From assembly GCA_934668515.1 (NCBI GenBank), contig CAKUNS010000016.1, forward strand, positions 1 to 40,954: a stretch of DNA of 40,954 nucleotides. Direction: 5' to 3'. Of this stretch, positions 25,174 to 33,116 are shown piece by piece (position 1 is the first letter of the stretch; every line of letters begins with the position of its first letter). Origin of the DNA: an uncultured Eggerthellaceae bacterium. GTDB lineage: Bacteria; Actinomycetota; Coriobacteriia; Coriobacteriales; Eggerthellaceae. Made by a program: the position numbers and the translations under genes. The notes under the pieces are model-generated. The model searched no databases. It had not been told where the DNA came from and worked only from the letters and a program-made list of their open reading frames with translations.

Positions 25174-25258
25174 CTGCCCCTCCCAACGCAGGCCCAGCAA
25201 ATCCCAATCCAGTCTTAGCTAACAAGCCAGACTAAAGCTCATTCTGATCTTACTAATT

Positions 25259-25274
25259 TAGTCGATTCTGACTA
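25259..25274. promoter_or_regulatory. Inverted repeat in the pdxR-pdxS divergent region
   Basis: TAGTC-N6-GACTA lies at 25259-25274. Further GACTAA copies lie on both sides (25230-25235 and 25295-25300). The spacing and repetition fit a MocR-type binding array between pdxR and pdxS. Confidence 0.5.
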
Positions 25275-25349
25275 TATCTATACAACCAGATTGCGACTAA
25301 TCTTCCATCCATTGCACAACAGAAACCCAACGGACCGGAAGGAACCGAT

Positions 25350-26240
25350 ATGACCGAAGAACAGACCGCTGCCGAGCGCGTGGCACTCAACCGCCAGCTT
25401 GCCCAGATGCTGAAGGGCGGCGTCATTATGGACGTCACCACTCCAGAGCAGGCTCATATCGCCGAAGAAGCCGGCGCCTGCGCCGTTATGGCGCTCGAGC
25501 GCATCCCCGCCGACATCCGCGCCGCAGGTGGCGTCTCTCGCATGAGCGACCCCAAGATGATCAAGGGAATTCAGGAGGCTGTCAGCATCCCCGTCATGGC
25601 CAAGTGCCGCATCGGCCACTTCGTCGAGGCTCAGATCCTGCAGGCCATCGACATCGACTACATCGACGAATCCGAGGTCCTGTCTCCTGCTGATGACACG
25701 TACCACATCGACAAGACCCAGTTCAGCGTTCCGTTCGTCTGCGGCGCCCGCGATCTGGGCGAGGCCCTTCGCCGCATCGCCGAGGGCGCAACCATGATCC
25801 GCACCAAGGGCGAGCCCGGCACCGGCGACGTCGTTCAAGCCGTGCGCCACATGCGCATGATGAACCGCGAGATCCGCCGTATCCAGAATCTGCGCGAGGA
25901 CGAGCTGTTCGAAGCGGCCAAGCAGCTGCAGGTTCCCGTTGAACTGGTGAAGTACGTACACGAGAACGGCAGCTTGCCCGTAGTGAACTTCGCAGCCGGC
26001 GGCGTGGCCACCCCCGCCGACGCAGCGCTCATGATGCAGCTGGGCGCCGAGGGCGTATTCGTCGGCAGCGGCATTTTCAAGAGCGGCAACCCAGCCAAGC
26101 GCGCGCAGGCAATCGTCAAGGCCGTCGCCAACTACACCGACGCCAAGCTAATCGCCGAGCTGTCCGAAGATCTGGGTGAGGCCATGGTCGGCATCAACGA
26201 GAGCGAGATTGCCCTGCTCATGGCCGAGCGCGGCAAGTAA
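25350..26240 (+). CDS. pdxS: Pyridoxal 5'-phosphate synthase, synthase subunit PdxS
   Basis: Builds PLP from ribose 5-phosphate, glyceraldehyde 3-phosphate and ammonia supplied by PdxT; forms a dodecamer in the cytosol. It is 296 residues, the normal length. The active-site residues are visible: D28 (GVIMDVTTPEQA), K85 (VMAKCRIGH, the R5P Schiff-base lysine) and K153 (RTKGEPGTG, the second lysine), plus the phosphate-binding FAAGGVATPADA and GSGIFKS. It is divergent from its probable activator pdxR. The frame is very highly conserved for this family, so identification is secure. Confidence 0.98.
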   Translation: MTEEQTAAERVALNRQLAQMLKGGVIMDVTTPEQAHIAEEAGACAVMALERIPADIRAAGGVSRMSDPKMIKGIQEAVSIPVMAKCRIGHFVEAQILQAIDIDYIDESEVLSPADDTYHIDKTQFSVPFVCGARDLGEALRRIAEGATMIRTKGEPGTGDVVQAVRHMRMMNREIRRIQNLREDELFEAAKQLQVPVELVKYVHENGSLPVVNFAAGGVATPADAALMMQLGAEGVFVGSGIFKSGNPAKRAQAIVKAVANYTDAKLIAELSEDLGEAMVGINESEIALLMAERGK

Positions 26241-26276
26241 CCGCGCCGCCGGCTAGTCAAACCCGCAGGCGATCGC

Positions 26277-26285
26277 GGGGGGGGG
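26277..26285. repeat. G9 homopolymer between pdxS and pdxT
   Basis: Nine consecutive G in non-coding sequence 37 bp after the pdxS stop; prone to slippage or miscounting. Confidence 0.8.
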
Positions 26286-26332
26286 CGCACCACGCTGCCC
26301 AGCAAAGCGAGTCTGCACACAAACGCATCACC

Positions 26333-26358
26333 GGGAAGGCCGCGTTCACGGCCTTCCC
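26333..26358 (+). terminator. Hairpin/attenuator between pdxS and pdxT
   Basis: Perfect 10-bp stem GGGAAGGCCG / CGGCCTTCCC with a 6-nt loop, followed by TTCTTATT. It ends 25 bp before the pdxT start, with no room for a promoter in between. It would act as a partial terminator or RNA stabiliser setting the PdxS:PdxT ratio. Confidence 0.75.
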
Positions 26359-26382
26359 TTCTTATTCGAAAAAGGGAGCCTT

Positions 26383-27012
26383 ATGAAGACTATCGCCGTT
26401 TTGGCTGTTCAGGGAGCATTTATCGAGCACGAGCGCATGCTGCGCAAGCTTGGCTGCGAGTGCATCGAGCTTCGCCAGGCGGCCGATTTGCAAAAGCTCT
26501 TCGACGCGCTAGTGCTTCCCGGCGGCGAAAGCACCGCTCAGGCGAAAATGCTCCGCGAACTGGGAATGCTCGAACCCCTGCGTCAGCGCATTGCCGAAGG
26601 CATGCCTGCGCTTGGCACCTGCGCGGGTCTTATCCTGCTGGCCGAAACCGTGGAGGAAGGCGTCCCCGCAGCGGGCGATCCCAACGGCCCCGTCGCCGCG
26701 GGCTCAACCGCAGCCGGCGCATTCGGAACCTTGCCCGTCACCGTTCAGCGCAACGCTTACGGCAGGCAGCTTGGCAGCTTCCGCACCACTGCACCCTGCG
26801 CGGGTTTGCCCGGCGAAACGGAGCCGGCGGACATCCCCATGACGTTCATCCGTGCGCCGTTCATCAAAGAAGCCCGCGGCGATGCGCAGGTCCTTGCCCA
26901 GGTTGACGGCCGCATCGTTGCCGTACGCAGCGGAAACCAAATCGGCGTCGCGTTCCACCCCGAGTTGGACGCCGACACTCGCATCCACGAACTACTGATT
27001 TCGCTGATCTAA
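26383..27012 (+). CDS. pdxT: Pyridoxal 5'-phosphate synthase, glutaminase subunit PdxT
   Basis: Class I glutamine amidotransferase that hydrolyses glutamine and channels ammonia to PdxS. The catalytic triad is C80 (ALGTCAGLIL), H192 and E194 (VAFHPELDAD); the oxyanion strand LPGGEST (45-51) is also present. At 209 residues it is a little longer than the usual ~190-200 because of an Ala/Gly-rich insertion around residues 93-115 (EGVPAAGDPNGPVAAGSTA). RBS AAAGGGAG is placed correctly. It is in the same orientation as pdxS, 142 bp downstream, separated by a hairpin. Confidence 0.97.
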   Translation: MKTIAVLAVQGAFIEHERMLRKLGCECIELRQAADLQKLFDALVLPGGESTAQAKMLRELGMLEPLRQRIAEGMPALGTCAGLILLAETVEEGVPAAGDPNGPVAAGSTAAGAFGTLPVTVQRNAYGRQLGSFRTTAPCAGLPGETEPADIPMTFIRAPFIKEARGDAQVLAQVDGRIVAVRSGNQIGVAFHPELDADTRIHELLISLI

Positions 27013-27069
27013 CCCAGAGCAAGCCCACGCATTAAACCTCATGTCTGCTCCGTGCATCGCGAGCCTAGC

Positions 27070-27717
27070 CTACTGATTCTCGATGCCATACTTCGCGATA
27101 AAGGCCCTGACGCGCAACTGTTCCTTTTTGGTAAGTGATTCGAATATAGCAATCGCTTTTTCTTCGACAAGATAAGAAGCTAAGGCCATAACGGCCACTG
27201 CGTCCTTCTCGGCCTTCGGGCCTCTTTCGTCGTTTATCACCATCTTGTAAATCACGTATGCCTCAGGCGCAGGAACCCGAAGCACATGCCCCAAACAAAT
27301 TGTCTCAAGAAGATTCGTCGAGAGAATTTCCAAATGCCGAAGCGTTTGCGCAGTCACCCCGACATTCGTTTTAAGCGCGACCTCCGCGCCAGCGCCCATT
27401 TTTCGAATTAGAAACTCGACTTCAAGACCCGACGCGTCAAGGATCTTCGTCGACCCATTCAGACGATCCGACTCAACAAAGAAGCCTTTCTCTTTTGCAA
27501 GCACCGCCAAACTCGCAGCTGGAACAGGGCGCCTCAAATCACGTATAAGAAAGTCGACATCCAGTGTCCTGATATTAGGGTCAAAGCCGGGCAAAATCCC
27601 AGCTTCTTTGTATACATACTCCGCCCACGAGCCAATCAGAACAACAAAAGACATACAGCCAACCTCTTCAATAAGATCAAGAACGCGGGCAAACGCATGC
27701 TGCTGTTCAGACAACAT
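27070..27717 (-). CDS. Nucleotidyltransferase-fold protein, toxin-like partner of a two-gene operon
   Basis: A 215-residue protein with a minimal nucleotidyltransferase signature: G-S-W (LIGSWAEYVYKE) followed about 25 residues later by D-x-D (TLDVDFLIRDL). Downstream are VEFLIRKMG and the helical AYVIYKMVINDERGPKAEKD, in which the Y-x-x-x-K-x-x-x-x-x-x-R-x-x-K-D segment is typical of AbiEii- and MNT-like nucleotidyltransferases. Such enzymes add nucleotides to tRNA or protein targets as toxins. It starts inside the upstream 103-aa gene (11-bp overlap, RBS GGGGAGG), so the two are translationally coupled. Whether it is a toxin, a defence gene or a housekeeping enzyme is inference from the context. 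Confidence 0.7.
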   Translation of the reverse strand: MLSEQQHAFARVLDLIEEVGCMSFVVLIGSWAEYVYKEAGILPGFDPNIRTLDVDFLIRDLRRPVPAASLAVLAKEKGFFVESDRLNGSTKILDASGLEVEFLIRKMGAGAEVALKTNVGVTAQTLRHLEILSTNLLETICLGHVLRVPAPEAYVIYKMVINDERGPKAEKDAVAVMALASYLVEEKAIAIFESLTKKEQLRVRAFIAKYGIENQ

Positions 27718-28018
27718 CGGGGACCCTCCCCAAAGCTCGCTCGATCTGCTGGCGCGTGCGTTCTTGCTCTTTTAAAGCAGCCTTCAACTCTTTCCGACGT
27801 TCAATTTTCCGACGAACATCATCAATGTCAGATGCGGGGACATAGTCAGACTTCACTTTATCGCCCTCGCGATAATTCAGATAATAGTACTCGCGACCTT
27901 TTATCTTTCGCGAACGGACACTTCCCTTGGGCAGCAGCTCAAGCTCAGCTTGCATATGGTCACTAAGGCGAACGGATCTTCCGAACTCCTCCTCAAGCAC
28001 CTCCTCGAACACCGACAT
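27707..28018 (-). CDS. Small basic protein, antitoxin-like partner of the nucleotidyltransferase
   Basis: 103 residues. A β-hairpin-like core (GSVRSRKIKGREYYYLNYREGDKVKS) is followed by a charged coiled coil (DDVRRKIERRKELKAALKEQERTRQQIERALG). This pattern, K-G-R/K-x-Y-Y-Y-L-x-Y-R-x-G-x-K-V-x-S then a helix, recalls the DUF6788-type proteins. The start at 28018 has a GGGAGGACGCC site; the frame continues to 28201 but runs through the promoter palindrome. It overlaps the next gene by 11 bp. A role as antitoxin and repressor binding the palindrome at 28038 is a reasonable guess, but no HTH or RHH motif is obvious. Confidence 0.7.
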   Translation of the reverse strand: MSVFEEVLEEEFGRSVRLSDHMQAELELLPKGSVRSRKIKGREYYYLNYREGDKVKSDYVPASDIDDVRRKIERRKELKAALKEQERTRQQIERALGRVPDVV

Positions 28019-28037
28019 AAGGCGTCCTCCCATCTTG

Positions 28038-28083
28038 GTTACCCTACAATTTGATATTATATGGTAATTGTAGGGTAACTCAA
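28038..28083 (-). promoter_or_regulatory. Promoter framed by a perfect 14-bp inverted repeat
   Basis: GTTACCCTACAATT (28038-28051) and AATTGTAGGGTAAC (28066-28079) are exact reverse complements 14 bp apart. On the minus strand the gap contains a consensus -10 TATAAT (28061-28056), and TTGAGT at 28083-28078 with a 16-bp spacer serves as -35. One arm lies in the -35/-10 spacer and the other covers the expected start site, a classic autorepression layout. Confidence 0.8.
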
Positions 28084-28327
28084 AATCGTCAGCAAGCCAA
28101 CTGTCCCAAACAGCGGGACAATCGCCAGCTATTACCAGCCCCATCCCGAACCAACCCAGCAGCCCCCCAAGAATTGGACAGCAGGCCATTGTTTGCGACA
28201 TATCAGCATGGGAAAATTAGCTTCCGCTATCTCCTGGCTCGCATGAAAGTTCGCATGCGCGAACCCGGCGAATCGGGCGGGCGCGATGTAGATCCACGGA
28301 AACCGACCTACGAACAAGGAGCGCCTT
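28084..28327. other. Leader region of the surface-protein gene
   Basis: Non-coding. A small hairpin GTTCGC-ATGC-GCGAAC lies at 28247-28262, and an AAGGAGCGCC ribosome site lies directly before 28328. No clear promoter hexamers were picked out. Confidence 0.4.
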
Positions 28328-29545
28328 ATGCACAGACAGCATGTTGCACCGCAAAGCCAGAACGAACGGACCAGCTCGCTCATCCGCGGCGCGAAGCGTC
28401 GTACGGGCGCCAAAATCGCCACCTTCGGGGTAAGCGCCCTTGTGGCGGGACAGCTCCTTCTGCCCGGCGTAGCGCTGGCAAGCGAAACGCCCGAGCCCAT
28501 CGCAGGACAAAACGCCGTCGCGACTATCGCAGGCTCGGTTGAGCCCGGCGTCACCAAGCTCGCAGCAGAAACCGCAGTTGCAGCGCCTAACGCCGCAGAA
28601 CCTAGCGCGGTGAAAGCCGAATCGCCTTCCGACCCCGCAGTTGCCAGCGAAGCTGCACCCACGGCCGCCCTCAACGCCGCCGAACCGGCCGCAGCCGTCG
28701 CACTCGCAAGCGAATCCGCCACCGCATCCGCACCGGCAGCAGCACCCGCCGCCCGCGGCGCAACCACCCCAGGCGGCGGCGAAATCAGAGTCAACACCAC
28801 CGTCGTCAACCACTTCTACGACCTAGAACTGCCTCCTACGTTCACGTTGATCCAAGACGAAGCGTTCGTGTACGACTTCCCCGACGCGCCCGAGGGCTTC
28901 ACCCTTTGGCGTAACGAGAGCGTCCACCTCTTCAAGATCGATCCCGATACTGAATCCCTTGTCAAAACCGAGGACACCAAAGAAACAAACGTTTCGATCA
29001 GCCTGGCCTCCGTCGACAATCACGAAAGGGCGACTTTGGTCTTTACGGGCGGCGACGCCGATCCCCTGATTTCCTACAGCCTGAATTTGTTCCACACGAC
29101 CCACATTGGCGCATTTGCCGACCCCGACTTCAGCAACTTCAACAACGGAGAGGGGACCATTCTCGTGACGCGACACGAGTACTATCTCCGCTGTGTCTTT
29201 GGCAGCAACGTGTATCTAATCGGCACCGACACGACCGATCCCGAAGTTAAGCCCGATCCGGAAGTCAAGCCCGAGCCGGAAGTGAAGCCAGATCCCGAGG
29301 TCAAACCTGATCCGGAAGTGAAGCCCGAGCCGGAAGGCAAGCCCGACCCCGCCCCGCAGCCTGAAGAAGAAAAACCTGCGGCAGACCCCGCCCCTGCCAA
29401 GGCTGCTGCGGTTGTTAAGCCCGCCGAAACTGCCCTACCTGCAACGGGCGACAACGGCGCGATGGCGGGCGCCCTGGGTGCTGCCGGCGCAATTGCCGCA
29501 GCAGCCGCAACCGGCGTTGCCGCAGCAAGGCGTCGCAACCGCTAG
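28328..29545 (+). CDS. LPATG sortase-anchored surface protein with PEVKP repeats
   Basis: A 405-residue exported protein. A long basic n-region (1-32) and hydrophobic core (ATFGVSALVAGQLLLPGVALA) end at a likely signal-peptidase site after ALA (~52-54). An Ala/Glu/Pro-rich segment (55-150) follows, then a ~150-residue β-rich domain (VVNHFYDLELPPTFTLIQDE ... TRHEYYLRCVFGSN). Six hexapeptides of the type (D/E)PEVKP (304-339) span the wall. The C-terminus has LPATG at 370-374, a hydrophobic Ala/Gly-rich helix and RRRNR, which is a complete class-type sorting signal. No sortase gene is in the window. The mid-domain, probably adhesive or ligand-binding, is not recognised. The repeat tract is 18-bp periodic and could vary in copy number. 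Confidence 0.9.
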   Translation: MHRQHVAPQSQNERTSSLIRGAKRRTGAKIATFGVSALVAGQLLLPGVALASETPEPIAGQNAVATIAGSVEPGVTKLAAETAVAAPNAAEPSAVKAESPSDPAVASEAAPTAALNAAEPAAAVALASESATASAPAAAPAARGATTPGGGEIRVNTTVVNHFYDLELPPTFTLIQDEAFVYDFPDAPEGFTLWRNESVHLFKIDPDTESLVKTEDTKETNVSISLASVDNHERATLVFTGGDADPLISYSLNLFHTTHIGAFADPDFSNFNNGEGTILVTRHEYYLRCVFGSNVYLIGTDTTDPEVKPDPEVKPEPEVKPDPEVKPDPEVKPEPEGKPDPAPQPEEEKPAADPAPAKAAAVVKPAETALPATGDNGAMAGALGAAGAIAAAAATGVAAARRRNR

Positions 29546-29609
29546 CTAACGCCAAACGCATCCAAGCCCGCTCGCGCCGAAGCAAAGTTTTACGTCAATG
29601 AAAAGACGA

Positions 29610-29662
29610 AAGGCTGGTCGTCTCGTGCCGGGGTCCAATTCCCCGAGTTGGCGACCAGCCTT
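29610..29662. terminator. Nested double hairpin between convergent genes
   Basis: Outer stem AAGGCTGGTCG / CGACCAGCCTT (11 bp). The inner stem-loop CGGGG-TCCAATT-CCCCG (29629-29645) is 5 bp + 7 nt + 5 bp, the shape of a tRNA T-arm. It is followed on plus by TTGTCTATAA and on minus by TCGTCTTTTC, so it can terminate both the surface-protein gene and the 573-aa gene. Confidence 0.75.
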
Positions 29663-29758
29663 GTCTATAACGAATATACCTTGGAGCAAGTCGAAGCTCA
29701 AGAACAGTTCGATTCCGTCGTCTCATCCAAGCCCGCTCGCGCCCGCTGCCCGCACGCC

Positions 29759-31480
29759 CTAATGGAAGTTGCGCGTGGAGTGGTTGTCCAAATGCTCGCC
29801 GATGCTGGAAAGAATGATCATGCCCGACGGCTCGTCCAGGGCAAGATAAATCCTGATGCTGCCTTCCTTCGACCTACCTCGGCTATTTCCTCTGCTAATG
29901 TGAGGCTCCGCAAAGATCTCGCGGCCGTTGTACACATCGTAGCGAGACGCCATCACAGCCTTGTCCGCACGCGAGTTGCGCCCCTCGCCGCGCTTGTACT
30001 CAAATCCACTGGCAGAATCGTCGAAGCTTCGCTCTAGGTCGACACTCGACCCGCTGCGCCAAAGCGAGTACAAAAGCGTGCACAGGTAGTACAGCGCGTT
30101 CCACAGAACTTCGGGACTGCTCTCGCAATTGTCCAGCGATCGCCACGCGCGCTCCGTCAGGTCGAACCTGCCTGGATACGCCTCCAAGAACATGTTCACG
30201 ATGTCTTTTCGCGACTTGGGATACAGCGGCAAGCCCGCAACCGGCGCCTCGGCCATGCCCGAACCCTCAAACGCCTGCTGAAGGCTGCGCGCCTTCGACT
30301 CCGCCGCATCCAGTTGCTGACGCAGCTTCTTGTTCTCCTCGCCCAAGCGGTCTCTCTCGTTAAGCGTTCGCTCGTGATCATCCAAGAACTCGTCAAGCTC
30401 CAGTCGAACCTGATCCGTTTCGCCCTGGGCATCCTCGGCACGTTGACGCAGCCGCTTCTCGAACGTGCTGCGGCGGACAAGATCGTGCACGTCATCAAGC
30501 CGCACCGTGTCTTCGTAGAAGTGAACATCCTGAGCCAGCGCCCGTCTTAGCAGCAGAACCAAAGCCTCAGCGCCGCCCAGCTCCTCAATTGCAGCGGGCG
30601 AGAAAAAGCGATGCTTCCAGTGCTCGGCAAGGCTCTTCTTGGGCTCGTACACGCGAACCGCGCCGTTCGTGCAGCGCAACTCAGCTCTTGGCAGGCAGGC
30701 GTTCATCTCGGCCATGAAGGCAGGGCTTTCGCTGAAGAAGACCACCGCCGAGGGACCCAAAGCCGCAGAAACAGCGTGCGGGTCAACCACAAGCGACACC
30801 GCGCCGTCGTCGACTACGGGGCTGACGAACACAACCGGGGTGTTGCGATTCCTGTCGGAAACGAACGACCAGAAGCTCACGAAGTCGCCGACCTCCAGAC
30901 GGGTGGGCTCCATGAAATTGCCCCTGCCCGAAACCGAGCAACGGATGCGGTTGTTGTCCGACAGCCTAAGAACAATGCCCGGGATGGTTTCGGAAGGAGC
31001 AGGCTGCAGCGGGCCCAAGAAGCCCGGCTGATCGCTGTAGGAAAGAATCAGCGACAACGTGCCGCGGTCTCGCTCGAGCCAGGTAAAGCCGATTTCCGTG
31101 CGCCATTCGCGGAAGGCGCAGCCCTCAACCTTTATGGTCTCGGAGATGGCGCAGGCCCATTTGTTGCCGAAAAGGCTGTCGTAGAACGTGGCCGATTCGA
31201 TAACCACCGAGGCATCGTCGTCGGTCGATCTGATCTGGCCTTTTCGCTTAAGCGTCGACCAATCCTGGTTGTCGGTGGTAAGCACAGGCGAGGCATCGCT
31301 AAGAGCGTCGTCGTACTGCGGGCCGTCACAGGAGGCGTCACTGTAGCACACGGGGCCGTTCCATTTGGATGTCATCCAGTTTTTGATCTCGAAGATGATC
31401 GGCCACAGCAAATCGTCACCCGCAACCAGTTGGACTTCGAACGACGTTTTGTAAAACAGAACCTTGTTCAGATCGTGCAT
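29759..31480 (-). CDS. Orphan 573-residue coiled-coil protein of unknown function
   Basis: Not recognised. It is soluble, with no signal or membrane segment. Residues 1-290 look like a β-rich domain of mixed strands (LSLILSYSDQPGFLG, GIVLRLSDNNRIRCSVSG, VFVSPVVDDGAVSLVVDP). Residues ~330-420 form a long charged coiled coil (QRAEDAQGETDQVRLELDEF, then ERDRLGEENKKLRQQLDAAE). A C-terminal globular part (~430-573) contains RFDLTERAWRSLDNC and ends in SIRIYLALDEPSGMIILSSIGEHL, a strand-turn-strand ending of a kind also found in small RelE-like or DNA/RNA-binding folds. RBS GGGGG is before the ATG. It lies 57 bp after gtrA on the same strand. Its accessory setting and modular build suggest a defence or regulatory role, without proof. 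Confidence 0.7.
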   Translation of the reverse strand: MHDLNKVLFYKTSFEVQLVAGDDLLWPIIFEIKNWMTSKWNGPVCYSDASCDGPQYDDALSDASPVLTTDNQDWSTLKRKGQIRSTDDDASVVIESATFYDSLFGNKWACAISETIKVEGCAFREWRTEIGFTWLERDRGTLSLILSYSDQPGFLGPLQPAPSETIPGIVLRLSDNNRIRCSVSGRGNFMEPTRLEVGDFVSFWSFVSDRNRNTPVVFVSPVVDDGAVSLVVDPHAVSAALGPSAVVFFSESPAFMAEMNACLPRAELRCTNGAVRVYEPKKSLAEHWKHRFFSPAAIEELGGAEALVLLLRRALAQDVHFYEDTVRLDDVHDLVRRSTFEKRLRQRAEDAQGETDQVRLELDEFLDDHERTLNERDRLGEENKKLRQQLDAAESKARSLQQAFEGSGMAEAPVAGLPLYPKSRKDIVNMFLEAYPGRFDLTERAWRSLDNCESSPEVLWNALYYLCTLLYSLWRSGSSVDLERSFDDSASGFEYKRGEGRNSRADKAVMASRYDVYNGREIFAEPHISRGNSRGRSKEGSIRIYLALDEPSGMIILSSIGEHLDNHSTRNFH

Positions 31481-31537
31481 CGCTGCCCCCGTAATGCTCC
31501 AAGCGCGGCCGCGCCAATTAAGGCCAAGTCTTTCAAT

Positions 31538-31966
31538 CTATTTGAAGATAACCCATTTACACAGGCAGAAGCCCCAGACGCCTTGCATTGCCATGGTGAT
31601 GAACTTGCCCACCGCCTGCGGCAAGCCGAAGGCAGATGCCGTTGCGGAAATAAACCACGTGCCAAACAGGAAGTTCCATAGATACAGAAGAATAAATAGA
31701 ACGGCGCTGCGCCAGAAGTTGCTTGAGGCCTTGAAGGTGATATTGCGGTTCATTAGGAAGTTGAACGATCCCGAGCATGCCACGGCAATGCCGTTGGCCA
31801 CGCCCGTTGCCAGCCCAAGGAGCTGTATAAGGGCGAACACGCCGAACTCGACGAAGGTTTGCGCGATGGAAACGCCGTAGTACGTCATGGCCTGGCGAAG
31901 GAATCCGCCGGTCTTTTTCTTAACGGCGGCTTCTCCGTCAGCCGAAACGCGCACCTCGTCTTGCAT
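31538..31966 (-). CDS. GtrA-family membrane protein
   Basis: A small four-helix membrane protein of the GtrA/DPMS3-like family, associated with flipping or presenting lipid-linked sugars. It is 142 residues: a polar N-terminus, then TYYGVSIAQTFVEFGVFALI, GVANGIAVACSGSFNFLMNRNITF (the family-typical S-x-x-x-N-F-x-x-N-R-x-x-x-F stretch), WRSAVLFILLYLWNFLFGTWF and a C-terminal helix ending CKWVIFK. The start at 31966 is backed by GGGGGC. There is no glycosyltransferase neighbour, so its partner is elsewhere. It may be co-transcribed with the 573-aa gene. Confidence 0.88.
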   Translation of the reverse strand: MQDEVRVSADGEAAVKKKTGGFLRQAMTYYGVSIAQTFVEFGVFALIQLLGLATGVANGIAVACSGSFNFLMNRNITFKASSNFWRSAVLFILLYLWNFLFGTWFISATASAFGLPQAVGKFITMAMQGVWGFCLCKWVIFK

Positions 31967-32156
31967 GCAGATGCCCCCGATCGATCGTCTGTGATTTCTG
32001 CCACAAATCATAGTGGCGCAGAAACGCCAGCAGCTTCGCGCTTTAAGAAAAGCCTCAAAGCTGCTGAGTCTGTTGAATGGCGGGAGCGCTGGGTGCGCGT
32101 GGATGCCACGAGGCGCATTTCAGTCGCGGAGCGCATCGAGCCGATTTAGCGCCGCC

Positions 32157-33032
32157 TTACTTCTTCTTGCCCATAATGGCCGCGACCTCTTCGTCGCTCA
32201 ACGTAGGCTTCCACATAGGATCGATTCCCGTTGGGTTGCTGAAGACAGTCGGCTTGTAGGTGCTGGCATCAACCTCAATGGTCTTGTATTCGTAGCGAAT
32301 CTCTTTATGATTCTCACCCGTTTGAGATTCAACGCTCAGCAGACGCCCCTTATCGTCAAAGCGCAAGGTAGAGAGCGTTCCGTAGTGGTCGCGATAAACA
32401 TAAATGCCCGCATCCACGTCGGACAGCCCCGATATGAAATCAAGCCCCGAAGAAGGTGTGGTTCGCGCTATCGTGCTTTCAATCTTGCCATCAGGAAGGT
32501 ACTCCCAGGACATGCTGGATGATCTTCCACCATTGGCAGCACCGCGTGGATACTCAACGATAACCCCCGAAACTATCTGATCCGAATCGGAATAGTCGTA
32601 AGTCGCCGTACGCTTTCCTACGCCTTGAGAAACAACCTCGTAAGAGCATTCAACGCACCTGCCGGAATCATCATACAAGAAAGTCTTGATGCCCCCTACA
32701 TTCCAGTCATAATGGCGGATCGAAGAAGACACCTGCGTCACATTTCCGACATCGTCGTATTCGAACGACTGACGACTATTGGCTTCCGATTCGTCATCCT
32801 CATTAACGGATGATCTCTCTGTAAGAGCCAGTTTCCCCTGCTCGTCGTATTGATATTCCTCAACCGACTTACGCTCGCCAAAAGAGGTCCCGCATTCAGT
32901 CTCATACGATTTATCGACAACCGAAACCTCGATCATCCCATTATCTTCCGAAGCGCTCGTATGATCACCGCCAGCGCAACCAAACAACCCCAGCGAGGCC
33001 ACCAACGCCAGCGCAAGAACAGCTTTCTTCAT
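32157..33032 (-). CDS. Lipoprotein with YD-type repeats
   Basis: A secreted lipoprotein of 291 residues. The signal is KKAVLALALVASLGLFGC with lipobox L16-F-G-C19. The mature part has recurring (Y/F)-(D/E)-(D/E)-x-G-(K/R/N)-(L/C/V) motifs (YDEQGKL, YDDVGNV, YDDSGRC, FDDKGRL), the degenerate core of RHS/YD repeats that build β-structures, plus a C-terminal acidic helix (SDEEVAAIMGKKK). ATG 33032 is preferred to the TTG at 33035; GGGGC lies upstream. It is monocistronic and unlinked in function to its neighbours. It could be a surface binding protein; no ligand is suggested. Confidence 0.82.
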   Translation of the reverse strand: MKKAVLALALVASLGLFGCAGGDHTSASEDNGMIEVSVVDKSYETECGTSFGERKSVEEYQYDEQGKLALTERSSVNEDDESEANSRQSFEYDDVGNVTQVSSSIRHYDWNVGGIKTFLYDDSGRCVECSYEVVSQGVGKRTATYDYSDSDQIVSGVIVEYPRGAANGGRSSSMSWEYLPDGKIESTIARTTPSSGLDFISGLSDVDAGIYVYRDHYGTLSTLRFDDKGRLLSVESQTGENHKEIRYEYKTIEVDASTYKPTVFSNPTGIDPMWKPTLSDEEVAAIMGKKK

Positions 33033-33116
33033 CAATGCCCCAATTCCGCATCGAACAACAAGCTCCGATCACTATACCCTTGGTTCTCGCGACTTAAGCT
33101 GCGAGATCCGGAGCGA

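Noticed and set aside
29610..29662. A tRNA gene
   Set aside because: Only a T-arm-like loop is present; there is no acceptor, D-arm or anticodon arm in the right order.
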